From assembly GCA_964596185.1 (NCBI GenBank), contig CAZQUE010000013.1:1-64000 (forward strand): a stretch of 64,000 bases of DNA, read 5' to 3'. Shown here one piece after another: positions 23,932-32,976 of the stretch (the stretch's first letter is position 1; each line of letters opens with the position of its first letter). The notes below the pieces were generated by a model. It saw only the letters and a program-made list of their open reading frames with translations, made no database searches and was not told where the DNA came from. The position numbers were made by a program, and so were the translations under genes. The stretch is from DYKG01 sp964596185 (lineage in GTDB: Bacteria > Muiribacteriota > Ozemobacteria > Ozemobacterales > Ozemobacteraceae).

Positions 23932-23965
23932 AAGAGCGAGCCTTCCGGCTCGCCTCTTGCTTTTT
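23932..23965 (+). terminator. Intrinsic terminator between the two Flp pilin genes
   Basis: GCGAGCC (23936-23942), a four-base loop and GGCTCGC (23947-23953) form the stem, with a bulged extension AAGA/TCTT, followed by a TTTTT run at 23961. It lies 22 bases after the first flp stop and would let most transcripts end there, with limited readthrough into the second gene. Confidence 0.8.
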
Positions 23966-23991
23966 GGAAGCTTTTTATGGAGGATACCTTT

Positions 23992-24162
23992 ATGAGACTA
24001 CCTAATCGAAAAAAAGGTCAGGGCCTGGTGGAATATTCATTGATCATAGCTTTGGTCGCCCTTGTCTGCATAGTGGCCATGATGAATATTTCCGGCACAA
24101 TTGAAGATTCCTTTTACAAGAATATTTCGGGCGAGATAAAAACTGTAAGCGATAAAATGTAA
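23992..24162 (+). CDS. flp: Second Flp-type pilin
   Basis: Start ATG 23992 is used because GGAGG at 23979-23983 is eight bases upstream; an ATG at 23977 overlaps that binding site. The 56-residue product MRLPNRKKGQGLVEYSLIIAL has the GQGLVEYSLI cleavage motif and a hydrophobic helix. Its tail (YKNISGEIKT) matches the tail of the first Flp pilin (GNISGELKT), although the segment before it differs. It sits behind a terminator, suggesting lower expression; it may be a minor Flp pilin. Confidence 0.9.
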   Translation: MRLPNRKKGQGLVEYSLIIALVALVCIVAMMNISGTIEDSFYKNISGEIKTVSDKM

Positions 24163-24164
24163 TT

Positions 24165-24183
24165 TTGTTGCATTTAGCAACAA
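24165..24183. terminator. Weak hairpin between convergent genes
   Basis: TTGTTGC, a five-base loop (ATTTA) and GCAACAA form a perfect seven-base stem between the second flp gene and the end of the glycosyltransferase gene. The following T-tract is poor on both strands, so terminator function is tentative. Confidence 0.4.
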
Positions 24184-24191
24184 TAAGGGGA

Positions 24192-25652
24192 TTATTTTCT
24201 TTTCATAATCAGGAGATGACTGGTTGAGGCCATTTTTTCAAAGCCTTCGGGGATATTCCAGTCTCTAAATTCTGCTCGATTATCCAGGATAATTACATCG
24301 CAATTGTATTTATCTGCCAGTTGCGAGGCATTAATTTGGGATGAGGCAGAAATCATAACTCCTTTGGCTCCAGTTTCATGAAAAACTCTAATGGGTGATA
24401 CGGAAACCACTCGAAACCTTTCAATTTCTGGAAAGACGTCAATTAGCTGCTGATAGGGCTGATTGATTGAATTTTGGTTTTTTACCATCATTTTTACCGA
24501 GTATCCGGTAACCCAGATCGCCCAGCCAAATAGAAAAAACGCCAAAAGGACAACGAATTTCTTCAATCTATTCGCATTTTTCATCAATCTGTTAATTCCG
24601 AGGCCATTCATAACAGAAAAATATGGAACAAACAGGGCGCTGATGTGCATTGCAGTGCCCCTTTCCGCTTGAAGCGGGATTATCAAACCACAAAAAACCA
24701 GGAAAAGAAGCATAAGGGCAAAAAAACTTCTGCCTTCTCTTTGCCAGAGATCTATCATTCCAAGAGGCCACAGTAGACAAAAGAAAATCATACCCGGAAC
24801 AAAGCAAAGATTAACGAAACCTGTTATAAAACCACTTAATCTCTGGCGGAAAATTTTTATTGTTCCCTGTTTGAAGAATCGATCAATATCTCCTGAATAT
24901 TCACTGCAGAAAATGTCGTTATATTCTACCAGAAACAAAGCCTTGTAATTAGAAGGCCACAACTTTCCCAATTCAGTGAAATTACGATAAATCCAGGGCG
25001 AAGTCAGAATCAGGATCAAAAAAAGCATCAGACAAATAGACTTAAAATTTCGCTCTTTCCATAAAGTGTAAATAAAAACAAAACCGACAATAATAACGCC
25101 TTCAATCCGCATAAGCATAGCTGAAGCACATACCAGCGCCACTTTAAATGGTTGGAATTTCTGCTGTCCAAGCAACCAAAAGAGCAAAAAACCAATTGCC
25201 GCGTAAAAAGCAATGTTATCGGTGGTCAGGAGGTAAAAAATGCTTCGGCCTGCAAACAGCATTGAAAAAAAGCCGAGAGAAGCAGAAAAATTACTTTCTG
25301 TGGCACTCTTTATCCTGAAAAAAACAGAAATGGCTACAAAGCTCCATATAATAACGTTTAATCCTACCTCTGCTCCTTGGCCCCCGATCAGGCGACTAAG
25401 GAAATAAAGAATTATTCCAAGCGGCATCCAGTAATCCATTGGAGCCTCGATGTCTGCGCGAGGATTTAGAAAGTTCCAGATCACTGGCTCGCTAAAACCT
25501 TTTCCCTTTTCAAGTTGATCAACCATAATGTGGTAGTAGGCAGAATCGAATGTAGATTGTGGATGGATCATTCTTGAAAACCAGAAAAGAGTTAAACATG
25601 AAAATAGAAATAGACCCAAAGCGAGCAGGAACTTTAATTTTCTTTGAGACAT
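24192..25652 (-). CDS. GT39-like multipass membrane glycosyltransferase
   Basis: The 486-residue protein has about ten hydrophobic segments. The first extracytoplasmic loop, STFDSAYYHIMVDQLEKGKGF, has the acidic residue and layout of the GT-C superfamily (GT39, ArnT and relatives), which use polyprenyl-phosphate sugars as donors. The C-terminal part is a short soluble region ending LLIMKRK. No STT3-type WWDYG motif is seen, unlike the pair at 43148-47802. It lies convergent to the Flp pilin genes, 30 bases from their end, so glycosylation of an envelope molecule or pilin is possible. Substrate is not predictable. Confidence 0.75.
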   Translation of the reverse strand: MSQRKLKFLLALGLFLFSCLTLFWFSRMIHPQSTFDSAYYHIMVDQLEKGKGFSEPVIWNFLNPRADIEAPMDYWMPLGIILYFLSRLIGGQGAEVGLNVIIWSFVAISVFFRIKSATESNFSASLGFFSMLFAGRSIFYLLTTDNIAFYAAIGFLLFWLLGQQKFQPFKVALVCASAMLMRIEGVIIVGFVFIYTLWKERNFKSICLMLFLILILTSPWIYRNFTELGKLWPSNYKALFLVEYNDIFCSEYSGDIDRFFKQGTIKIFRQRLSGFITGFVNLCFVPGMIFFCLLWPLGMIDLWQREGRSFFALMLLFLVFCGLIIPLQAERGTAMHISALFVPYFSVMNGLGINRLMKNANRLKKFVVLLAFFLFGWAIWVTGYSVKMMVKNQNSINQPYQQLIDVFPEIERFRVVSVSPIRVFHETGAKGVMISASSQINASQLADKYNCDVIILDNRAEFRDWNIPEGFEKMASTSHLLIMKRK

Positions 25653-25698
25653 TTTCAGAGCACCCGAATCTTTTTGGACATTTTAACAGATTCTACTA

Positions 25699-25727
25699 TT
25701 GACAGCAGATTTTTGTCGTACTACACT
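25699..25727 (+). promoter_or_regulatory. Sigma-70 promoter for the SH3-domain protein
   Basis: A consensus TTGACA (25699-25704), 17-base spacer and TACACT (25722-25727) lie ahead of the TTG start at 25757. The predicted leader is about 23 bases. Confidence 0.65.
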
Positions 25728-25756
25728 CTAAAAAAATTTTATTGGGGGCCGGGATT

Positions 25757-26662
25757 TTGAAAAAGGCAAAGATCATCTCAATCGTTATTATTATGCTTTC
25801 GGTAATCGCTCTTGGAGTTTTCATGGGAAAGCAGATGTTCAAACTGATTGAAGCTGGTTCTAACCCAGAAAATCAATCTCAGAGTAGCATCGCCACTTCA
25901 TCGGTACAGATTCTTTACAGCGCAAGTCCTACGGTAGACCTTGCGCCAACTCCAGAAGTCAAACCCGTTGAAGCAAAATCGACTGTCGATATTCAAGATA
26001 CCGGCGTGCAAACAACAGCAACCAAAGCTTCGGCCGACAAGCCCAAAAATCCTTCCGGTCCGACATTCACCCCGGATGGGGCGAAATGGTTTGCCTATGC
26101 ATCGGGCAATGGCATAAACGTTCGCAACGGCCCCGGAACTTCAAATAAACAATTATTTAAGGTTGCTAAAGGCACCAAAGGAACCGTCGTCGAGAAAAAG
26201 AACGGCTGGACCCGCATAAAATGGGACTTCAACCAGCAACTAGGCTGGGTTAGAGATGATTTACTAGTTCAAGGCCCGGCAGAAGTGGTATCAACCCTGG
26301 TGCAAAAAACCGGTGATGTCGAGAAAATTGATGCAAATCAAATCAATAAAGCCACAGCCAAAGAAATTCTCAAAGAAAATAAGGTTGTCGTTGCAGTTGC
26401 CAAGGCAGCGCCGGTTGAAACTACCGTAAAAACGTATGTTGAAGGGGCAAAATTGCCGGAACAGGCGAAAATTTCTGCTGATCCTTTTGCCAACGTCAGA
26501 AGCGGTCCTGGAACCGGACATGCACGCGTAGCCAAATTACCCAAGGGTGTTGTTGTAGGAGTAAGCAAGGTGCAGCGTGATGGAAAATGGCTTTGGTTTG
26601 AAATCAACTTCAACGAAGGCAAGAAAAGCGGCTGGACAAGAGAAGACAATCTTTCGTTTTAA
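25757..26662 (+). CDS. Membrane-anchored protein with two bacterial SH3 domains
   Basis: The product (about 301 residues) starts with KKAKIISIVIIMLSVIALGVF, an uncleaved signal anchor, followed by a low-complexity linker rich in Ser, Thr, Pro and Lys. Two SH3b domains follow, at about 110-175 (GNGINVRNGPGTSNKQ ... GWVRDDLL) and 235-300 (ANVRSGPGTGHARVAKLP ... GWTREDNLSF). Such domains bind cell-wall peptides or other ligands. I choose TTG at 25757 because of the GGG at 25750; the TTG at 25742 is also in frame. It is followed after 11 bases by the PAP2 gene. Confidence 0.85.
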   Translation: MKKAKIISIVIIMLSVIALGVFMGKQMFKLIEAGSNPENQSQSSIATSSVQILYSASPTVDLAPTPEVKPVEAKSTVDIQDTGVQTTATKASADKPKNPSGPTFTPDGAKWFAYASGNGINVRNGPGTSNKQLFKVAKGTKGTVVEKKNGWTRIKWDFNQQLGWVRDDLLVQGPAEVVSTLVQKTGDVEKIDANQINKATAKEILKENKVVVAVAKAAPVETTVKTYVEGAKLPEQAKISADPFANVRSGPGTGHARVAKLPKGVVVGVSKVQRDGKWLWFEINFNEGKKSGWTREDNLSF

Positions 26663-26673
26663 CAGGATGATCA

Positions 26674-27837
26674 ATGGCTGAGCTGGGAATGAAAGATGAA
26701 TTCGCCCCCATTCAAATAGGCCGTGCCCTCTCCTATGCTTTCATCTACCTGCTGGTCACAGTTTTGATATGCCGGTATTCCGGCTTGAAAATGCTGAGTG
26801 ACGTGCCACTGACGATTCTGTTCAGCTTTTTAACGGTAATTTTACCTGTACCGTTTTTACTTGCCGGCTTTAAAATCGTAGACCTGGTTTGCAATTTTTT
26901 CAATTCTGCAAAACCGCCGCTCTGGCCAGACTTTAACATCGAATCAGAGCCTAAAAAACATGCAGGCCGCTGGTTCAAAGCCTGTTATAATTTAACCAGA
27001 CATGCACTTCGACTCTTTTTGTTCGCGGTGCCAATTTTGATAGTTTTTTATTGTTACAGCCACCTAAAAGCGCTGATTCCAATACTAAGGCTAACTGAAT
27101 CATGGGATCAGGCATTTTGGGATCTCGACAACAAAATCATCCCGGGCATAACTCCTTTCCCAAGGTTTTCCTGGCTGGTTTATCCGCCGGTTGAAAAATT
27201 GTTTCAGGTCTCCTATCATTCATTATCTTTCTTTTATTCTGTGGTTTTAACCGGCTTGTATTTCAATCGTAATTTCAGATTGTTGAGAGCAACCGTAACT
27301 GCCCTGATAATAAGCTACTTTTCAGCAAACATTCTTTATTTTGTCTTTCCCTGCGACGGCCCGGTATTTTTCAGGCCGGAGTTCTTCTCTATTGACCCCG
27401 GATCACCGATTGGCCTGTCTCAAAAATGGCTGCTTTATCGAAGAGAGCTCTTTTGCAATGACATTTCCACTTACCAGGTTCAATACTTCAATGGTATTGC
27501 CGGATTTCCTTCAATGCACATTGCTCAAACCCTTATTCTTCTTTGGGCAATCAAGAAAGGTTTGCCGAGAATTTTTTCTCTTTCCGCAATCTATGAGCTA
27601 TTACTTTTAATCAGCACATTATTCTTTGGTTGGCATTATCTGGTCGACGACCTAGCCGGCATACTCGTCGCTTACGTAGCCATCAAAGCCTCGATAAAGC
27701 TTGAAAATGAAAAGTCTGAGCCAATCATGTCGCTGGTAAAAGAGCTTCGGGAAAAAGCAGAAGATGGTGAAGATTGCCTGACAAAAGAATTGGAAACAGC
27801 AAAAGCTAGAATAACAAAACAGAATCACGATCTATAA
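26674..27837 (+). CDS. PAP2-family phosphatase (inositol phosphorylceramide synthase-like)
   Basis: The 387-residue membrane protein has six or so hydrophobic segments. The PAP2 active-site motifs are GFPSMHIAQTL and GWHYLVDDLAG (His, His and Asp), the Aur1/PAP2_3 pattern. Such enzymes dephosphorylate lipid phosphates or move head groups between lipids; possibilities include undecaprenyl pyrophosphate recycling. A C-terminal cytoplasmic tail of about 50 residues is rich in Glu and Lys. AGGA precedes the ATG, and it is probably co-transcribed with the SH3b gene. It ends seven bases from a convergent gene. Confidence 0.85.
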   Translation: MAELGMKDEFAPIQIGRALSYAFIYLLVTVLICRYSGLKMLSDVPLTILFSFLTVILPVPFLLAGFKIVDLVCNFFNSAKPPLWPDFNIESEPKKHAGRWFKACYNLTRHALRLFLFAVPILIVFYCYSHLKALIPILRLTESWDQAFWDLDNKIIPGITPFPRFSWLVYPPVEKLFQVSYHSLSFFYSVVLTGLYFNRNFRLLRATVTALIISYFSANILYFVFPCDGPVFFRPEFFSIDPGSPIGLSQKWLLYRRELFCNDISTYQVQYFNGIAGFPSMHIAQTLILLWAIKKGLPRIFSLSAIYELLLLISTLFFGWHYLVDDLAGILVAYVAIKASIKLENEKSEPIMSLVKELREKAEDGEDCLTKELETAKARITKQNHDL

Positions 27838-27843
27838 ATTCTG

Positions 27844-28536
27844 CTACCTGTTATCAAAAACCAGACGGGAAAAAGGCTGGCGAAACCTGAAATCTCTAGA
27901 AACCGCCTCAGCACTATCCTGAACCATTGACACCGAGACTCTACCGCTTCTAAATCGAAACTTATCAATGGCATTCACCCCCTGCGGGCCACAAACAATG
28001 AAAAATTTCCCGGAGAAGCGACTTCGATCGGCGGCAACACAGGTAATCTCATATCGTCCGCGTAATTTCTTTGACTTCAGGCTCAGTGGGCGCCCGGCAA
28101 CATTTAACAAGCCATTGATCGTTTCAGGATTTTGCGCCTTTCTTCGCACAAAATCCCATAAACAAACGAGTTGTTTTACCTCAAGGCAGCGTTGGCCCTG
28201 AACGCCTTCGAAATCGGCATATATTTCTCGCTGCAATTGCAGGCCATCGCTTGCATGGCCAACGACCAGGTTGGTTCTAAAGGCAAAAATTTCTTTTCTC
28301 TTTTCTGGATTTTCGACACAAACATGGGCGATAATCTGGCTTTGTCCCGGAGCGATATCTTTAAACCAGGCAAGAGAACAGCCTATATTTTCAAAACTTT
28401 TTTTGACTGTTCCCCGATATTGGGCATTTATTCTATAAAACTGCCACAAATCCTGGGCATTGGCCGAGTTGGCCAGAACGATCATTAAGATTACACCAAG
28501 CCAAAACATAAAAAGAAAAGATTTCCCCAGTTTCAT
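27844..28536 (-). CDS. Secreted hypothetical protein
   Basis: The roughly 230-residue product has a signal peptide (FLFMFWLGVILMIVLANSANA, cleavage before QDLWQF). The mature part is beta-rich with five scattered cysteines and no recognised motif. I choose the ATG at 28536, nine bases after AGAGG, over a TTG three codons earlier. It follows the PrsW gene by 22 bases on the same strand, so it may be part of the operon propeller-PrsW-secreted protein. Not recognised. Confidence 0.65.
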   Translation of the reverse strand: MKLGKSFLFMFWLGVILMIVLANSANAQDLWQFYRINAQYRGTVKKSFENIGCSLAWFKDIAPGQSQIIAHVCVENPEKRKEIFAFRTNLVVGHASDGLQLQREIYADFEGVQGQRCLEVKQLVCLWDFVRRKAQNPETINGLLNVAGRPLSLKSKKLRGRYEITCVAADRSRFSGKFFIVCGPQGVNAIDKFRFRSGRVSVSMVQDSAEAVSRDFRFRQPFSRLVFDNR

Positions 28537-28557
28537 GCCTCTCAACCTCTTGAAAAT

Positions 28558-29391
28558 TTATTCCGCCAGTTTAATGGTAAAATCCCTCCGGCTCAAGATA
28601 ACTCTGGCACCGCAAAAGTTGCAGAATCGCGCACGACCAAGAGAAAACGCTCCGCAACCAGAGCAAATCATCAACCCATCGCGAGGCTGATTGTCAATTT
28701 TTAATACCGAGATCCAGGACTCATGGATTCCTAGAAGAAACATGGCAACAAATGAAATGATTACGCCACTGAGCATCTGCAGATTCAGCTTGAAAACGAT
28801 AAAATCAAACAGGCCGTGAAAAATGGATGCAGCCGCTATTGCCAGCAGTATTCTAACCGCTACCGTCGAATCGCTGCGCGGTCGATGAATAGCGGTAGCG
28901 GAAACGGCAGCACACATTACACTGAAATATAGATGGGCGGTGGTGCTGATGATAATTCTGGGAACAACCACAAACGAGCCAAAAAAGGCATAGTATTGAA
29001 CGTTTTCAAGCAAAGAAAAACTTAGCACACAGCCGGCAAAAGCCATAAACAAAACTGTTGACCGTTTGTTGAATTTTACCAGATATGCGACCAACAAGCC
29101 TCCGGCAGCCTTAATAGACTCTTCGATCAAGCCGATTATTCCGATGCTTGCCAACAGAGTAATCCACCATTCTCTCGGAGTTGAAATAAAAGAACGCAAA
29201 TCACTGCCAAGAAACCATTCAACAGGCAAATAAACCAGCCGAGTCAGCGTTATGCATAAAACACCACTCAAAAGACCGAAAACCGCTGCACGCTTCAGTT
29301 CTGCATCAACCCAATTTTTCTTGAAAATTAGATAAAATGCAAGCAGCGGAAGAACAAGCAAAAAGAGCATTATCGGCTCGAATTCGTTCAA
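28558..29391 (-). CDS. prsW: PrsW-family intramembrane metalloprotease with C-terminal zinc ribbon
   Basis: The 277-residue protein has about eight hydrophobic segments. PrsW motifs are EESIK (Glu90, Glu91, Lys94), SLLENVQY (Glu129, Asn130), His153 in TTAHLYFS and His192 in HGLFDF, the conserved acidic and histidine residues of the family. In Bacillus, PrsW starts release of an anti-sigma factor by regulated proteolysis. After the last membrane segment is a zinc ribbon, CSGCG (243-247) and CNFCG (257-261), uncommon in PrsW. Its ATG overlaps the stop of the upstream propeller gene (29388-29391), so the two are coupled. Confidence 0.85.
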   Translation of the reverse strand: MNEFEPIMLFLLVLPLLAFYLIFKKNWVDAELKRAAVFGLLSGVLCITLTRLVYLPVEWFLGSDLRSFISTPREWWITLLASIGIIGLIEESIKAAGGLLVAYLVKFNKRSTVLFMAFAGCVLSFSLLENVQYYAFFGSFVVVPRIIISTTAHLYFSVMCAAVSATAIHRPRSDSTVAVRILLAIAAASIFHGLFDFIVFKLNLQMLSGVIISFVAMFLLGIHESWISVLKIDNQPRDGLMICSGCGAFSLGRARFCNFCGARVILSRRDFTIKLAE

Positions 29392-30773
29392 TGCTCGTTC
29401 TCCATTTGCATTACTGCTTTATAAATGTTTTTACTGCGATTGACATTGGCATGAAAAACCAGACCAAGACTATCTGGCAACCATATCGGTCGAAAACACT
29501 CCGCGTCGCCCAGAGGCTTAATTTCTCTCTCAGTCTGGTTTTCAAGGTTTTTAATCAGAATAGTATTCTTGCTGCCATTATCAGACAAGGATCTGACAAA
29601 AACAAGGCTTCTGGCATCTGGGGAAATGTCTCCAAGCCAGTTTCGACCGCCGTTTTGCACCAACGGCTGAGCTTCTCCCATTGGATCGAGCATGATTTTC
29701 ATAATGCTCGACCTTTTCAGACGCTCAAAAATCCGGGTAAAAATCAGGCCTCGGCCATCAGGCAGCCAGCGTGGTTCACGATCATCTTCGGCCCCTGTGG
29801 TTATCTGAAGTTTGTTGCTGCCATCGATACCCACCAGCCAGATGTCATTATTGCCCTTTTCGTTGGAGACATAGGCAACCAAGCTGCCGTCAGGAGAAAT
29901 TGACGGCATCATGTTTTTACTGGTTCCAGATGTTAGCGCTTTTGATTGACCTTTTTCGCGGTCGTAAACAAAAACATGCTCCGGACTGCGACTATCACTT
30001 GAAAAGACGATTTTTTTCCGGTCCGGAGTCAATTCAGGAGTCCAGACATTACCAGGCCATTCAAAGGCTCTAGTCGAATCTACATCAGCAGAAGGACTGG
30101 CAACAAAGCATTGATAGAGACTTTTCTGGCCTATTTTAACCTTATCGGCAGCAAAAACCATTTCCTGGGAATCTCTGGCAACAAAGCCATGGTAAGAATT
30201 GAAATCACCCTTAACCATAGGAACCACTTCTTTAAAAACCAGACTGGTTGAATCTATTTGCGTCGCGGTTGACTCATTTTCAACTGTCGGGGCTTCTACC
30301 ATCGGGGATTCACTCCCGGACGGTTCATTCTGTAGCTCTACTCTGGCAGCATTATCCCCGACCGTATTTGAGCCAATTTCTTTCACCGGTTCTTCATCAA
30401 TGACAGTTTCGGAAGCAATGCCCTCGCCAGGCTCATGAGAATTTCCCGCGCCCAAATTTTCCGGTTCGGTCTTCTTTTCTGGGGAAGAAGGCAATTCTGT
30501 GTTTAAGTCTGAACCAGTCGAGAATTGCCCGGTTTGACTTGCGGTGGTTATAGCGGGTGGCGTGTCGAGCATTCCGACAAAACTATGTTCCCAGGCCCCC
30601 CCCTTGAATAACAGGGTATCAAAAAGGCTTCCAGCAACAGCGCCGGCAAGAAAAATAAATAAGCCCAGAATCATTCTGGTTCGGTAACGTTGTCGTCTTT
30701 TTTGAGGCGTGTCGCATTCGGGGCAGTTTACAACCCTTGGCGGCAATTTTTTGCCACATCTGAAACAATACAT
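29388..30773 (-). CDS. Membrane-anchored TolB/WD40-like beta-propeller with N-terminal zinc ribbon
   Basis: The 461-residue protein starts with a zinc ribbon, MYCFRCG and CPECDTPQ (Cys3, Cys6, Cys17, Cys20), then a transmembrane helix at about 34-52 (LGLFIFLAGAVAGSLFDTLL). A low-complexity acidic linker of about 110 residues is followed by a PD40-type propeller (ISPDGSLVAYVS, WLPDGRGLIFTR, ISPDARSLVFVRS, WLPDSLGLVFH). The propeller would be extracytoplasmic and the ribbon cytoplasmic. AAGGAG precedes the ATG. It is coupled to the PrsW gene, so it could be substrate or partner of that protease; this is inference. Confidence 0.83.
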   Translation of the reverse strand: MYCFRCGKKLPPRVVNCPECDTPQKRRQRYRTRMILGLFIFLAGAVAGSLFDTLLFKGGAWEHSFVGMLDTPPAITTASQTGQFSTGSDLNTELPSSPEKKTEPENLGAGNSHEPGEGIASETVIDEEPVKEIGSNTVGDNAARVELQNEPSGSESPMVEAPTVENESTATQIDSTSLVFKEVVPMVKGDFNSYHGFVARDSQEMVFAADKVKIGQKSLYQCFVASPSADVDSTRAFEWPGNVWTPELTPDRKKIVFSSDSRSPEHVFVYDREKGQSKALTSGTSKNMMPSISPDGSLVAYVSNEKGNNDIWLVGIDGSNKLQITTGAEDDREPRWLPDGRGLIFTRIFERLKRSSIMKIMLDPMGEAQPLVQNGGRNWLGDISPDARSLVFVRSLSDNGSKNTILIKNLENQTEREIKPLGDAECFRPIWLPDSLGLVFHANVNRSKNIYKAVMQMENEH

Positions 30774-30802
30774 ACTGTTCTCCTTGTAAAAATGGCAACA
30801 GA

Positions 30803-30831
30803 ATTATACCCTATCATGCCGACGGTTTAAA
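30803..30831 (-). promoter_or_regulatory. Sigma-70 promoter for the propeller/PrsW operon
   Basis: On the minus strand TTTAAA (30831-30826), 17-base spacer and a perfect TATAAT (30808-30803), 30 bases upstream of the ATG at 30773. AAGGAG lies between. Confidence 0.65.
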
Positions 30832-30897
30832 GTAACAAAATGGTAGCGAAGTTTGTAAAATGTCGATTATGTTCAAAGCATTACCGGAGAACTGCAG

Positions 30898-32445
30898 ATG
30901 ATCAGAAAAGAAATCGGGAACCTGTTTGTAGTTGGCTATCAGGGCGTTGAGCCCTCAGATGATTTTTTAAAATTCGTCGAAGAATGGGGAATTGGCGGCG
31001 TAATAGTTTTCGCACGAAACATTGGGGATATCGAGAGACTTCCGCACGCTCTAAACCGCATTGAAGATGCGGCCGGTAAAAGAATATTCGCAGCAATTGA
31101 TCAGGAAGGTGGGCTGGTCATGAGACTTCTGCAAAAATGCAGCTTGTTTCAGTCAGCAATGGGACTTGCAGCGACCGCAGACATAGAATTGGTAGAAAAG
31201 TCGCATTTTGCCATGGCTGAGGAAATGTTGGCCATTGGACTTAACTGGAATCTTGCCCCGGTTCTTGACATAAACCACCCCGACAACCCAGGAATAGGCG
31301 CCCGCTCCTTCGGCGACAAAGCAGAAATGGTTGCCAGGTACGGGTGTGCTGCTATTCGCGGACTACAAAATGCAGGAGTCCTGGCGTGCGCCAAACACTT
31401 TCCCGGCAAAGGAAATGCCCGGGTCGATTCACATCTGACCTTGCCGGTTATTGAACACTCGCGGGAGCATCTTGAAAACAATGAACTACTGCCGTTCAAA
31501 AAGGCAATCACAGAAAAAGTTGCCGCGATCATGACCGCACATGTTTTTTTCCCCGCCTTTGAGGAAACATCAGATCTACCGGCAACCTTGTCAAGATCAG
31601 TGTTAACTGGGCTGTTACGTGAAAAGATGAATTTTTCGGGTTTACTGATAACTGACGACCTTGAAATGGGCGCAATTACAGAAAAATACGGTATTGCCGA
31701 AGCAGCCTCGAGATCTTTCGGGGCCGGAGCCGACCTCTTGCTAATCTGCCATCAGCTTGAACAACAAAAAGCTGCAGCCGAAAAAATTCTGCATCTGGTA
31801 AAGGAAAGTGATCATTTTAAACTTAGGTTGCAGGAAAGCCTTTCCAGAATAGCCACAGCCAGGAATCAACTTAATGTTTCTCGTGAAAATCGGTCAATGG
31901 AAACAATTGTAAATAATCACAGCGGATTGATCGAGATTACTCATAAAGAATCCTTACGTTTCCTTGATCATCAGCCACCCATGCTCAAGCTTAAAAAAGA
32001 AGACAAAATCCTTTTCGTTTTTCCCAAAATTTCCGCTTTGGTTCAAGTTGAAGAATCTCACGGAAACTTCGGCATTGGGAATATTCTACAGGACTCTTTT
32101 CCCAATTCATCTCTAATAGAGTATGAGCCCAGGGCAGAGGCTGGTGAAATAATTGGCAAAGCCAAAAAAGAGTTTGAACGAACTGACAAGCTGGTATTTT
32201 TCTCATATAACGGGCACCTTTTTCGATCACAAATCGAAGCTGCCAATGTGCTTGCCGAAAACTTTGCCGATGCGGCTGCTTTTGCGCTGAGAAACCCTTA
32301 TGATTTGCTCCTTTTAACTCAGTTTTCCACTCGTGGAGCATCGTTTAGCTTTCGAACTCCCGCCATAAAAGCGATTATTTGCGCGCTTCAAGGCAAAATA
32401 GACGCCAAAACCGGCCCATGGCCAATAGATATTGCCGACTGGTAA
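30898..32445 (+). CDS. Glycoside hydrolase family 3 (NagZ-like beta-N-acetylglucosaminidase)
   Basis: The 515-residue protein shows GH3 motifs: IDQEGGLVMRL (67-77), PVLDINHP, GARSFG, AKHFPGKGNARVDSH (165-179, with the Lys-His pair and the DSH His that acts as the NagZ acid/base), and ITDDLEMGAI (Asp253/Asp254, nucleophile region). There is no signal peptide, matching cytoplasmic NagZ of muropeptide recycling. At 515 residues it is longer than typical 340-residue NagZ; the C-terminal 170 residues form an extra domain. GGAG precedes the ATG by about ten bases. With NamZ at 12452 it would allow breakdown of GlcNAc-MurNAc chains. Confidence 0.88.
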   Translation: MIRKEIGNLFVVGYQGVEPSDDFLKFVEEWGIGGVIVFARNIGDIERLPHALNRIEDAAGKRIFAAIDQEGGLVMRLLQKCSLFQSAMGLAATADIELVEKSHFAMAEEMLAIGLNWNLAPVLDINHPDNPGIGARSFGDKAEMVARYGCAAIRGLQNAGVLACAKHFPGKGNARVDSHLTLPVIEHSREHLENNELLPFKKAITEKVAAIMTAHVFFPAFEETSDLPATLSRSVLTGLLREKMNFSGLLITDDLEMGAITEKYGIAEAASRSFGAGADLLLICHQLEQQKAAAEKILHLVKESDHFKLRLQESLSRIATARNQLNVSRENRSMETIVNNHSGLIEITHKESLRFLDHQPPMLKLKKEDKILFVFPKISALVQVEESHGNFGIGNILQDSFPNSSLIEYEPRAEAGEIIGKAKKEFERTDKLVFFSYNGHLFRSQIEAANVLAENFADAAAFALRNPYDLLLLTQFSTRGASFSFRTPAIKAIICALQGKIDAKTGPWPIDIADW

Positions 32446-32517
32446 TTTTTTCTAAGTTTTCCCGCGCCTTCTGCCGATAAATTTCGAAGAAAAGTAGAAA
32501 CTCTGGAGGCAAAAAGA

Positions 32518-32958
32518 ATGTGGGAACTGGAAATTAAAATTCTGGCGCTGACCGCGCTTTATTTCGTTGGCTGGTTTCTTTTCGAACGTGTGTTTTCTGG
32601 ATTTTGGAACAGACTGACCGAAAAAAGGGCAGACAACAATCGGGAACGCAGAGCCAAGGTAGTACCATTGGCGACGGTTACGCCAATGGATCAAACCTGG
32701 CGCTATATCCGCGGTCTGAAAAGCCCAGATTGGCGCATAAGAAGAATTTCATGCATTCAACTTGGTGACCGACGTGGCACGGCTGTAGTTGAAGCTTTGA
32801 TAGAAGCTCTTGAAGATTCAAGAGAAGAAGTTAGCATCGCCGCCGGAGAAGCTCTGGCCAAAATTGGCGATCCAGTCGCTATCGAGGCTCTTGCAAATCA
32901 TTGTACCAATCTTGAAAAACGCTCGGGCATGAGTTACGAAAGCTACAGAGCAGCCTGA
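32518..32958 (+). CDS. Small membrane-anchored HEAT-repeat protein
   Basis: The 146-residue product has an N-terminal membrane anchor (LALTALYFVGWFLFERVF), then a HEAT/PBS-lyase-type region: YIRGLKSPDWRIRRISCIQLG and ALIEALEDSREEVSIAAGEALAKIG. GGAGG upstream supports the ATG at 32518. It ends before a terminator, so it may be monocistronic. Function unknown; HEAT repeats bind proteins. Confidence 0.75.
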   Translation: MWELEIKILALTALYFVGWFLFERVFSGFWNRLTEKRADNNRERRAKVVPLATVTPMDQTWRYIRGLKSPDWRIRRISCIQLGDRRGTAVVEALIEALEDSREEVSIAAGEALAKIGDPVAIEALANHCTNLEKRSGMSYESYRAA

Positions 32959-32976
32959 TTATCAATTACCAATACA

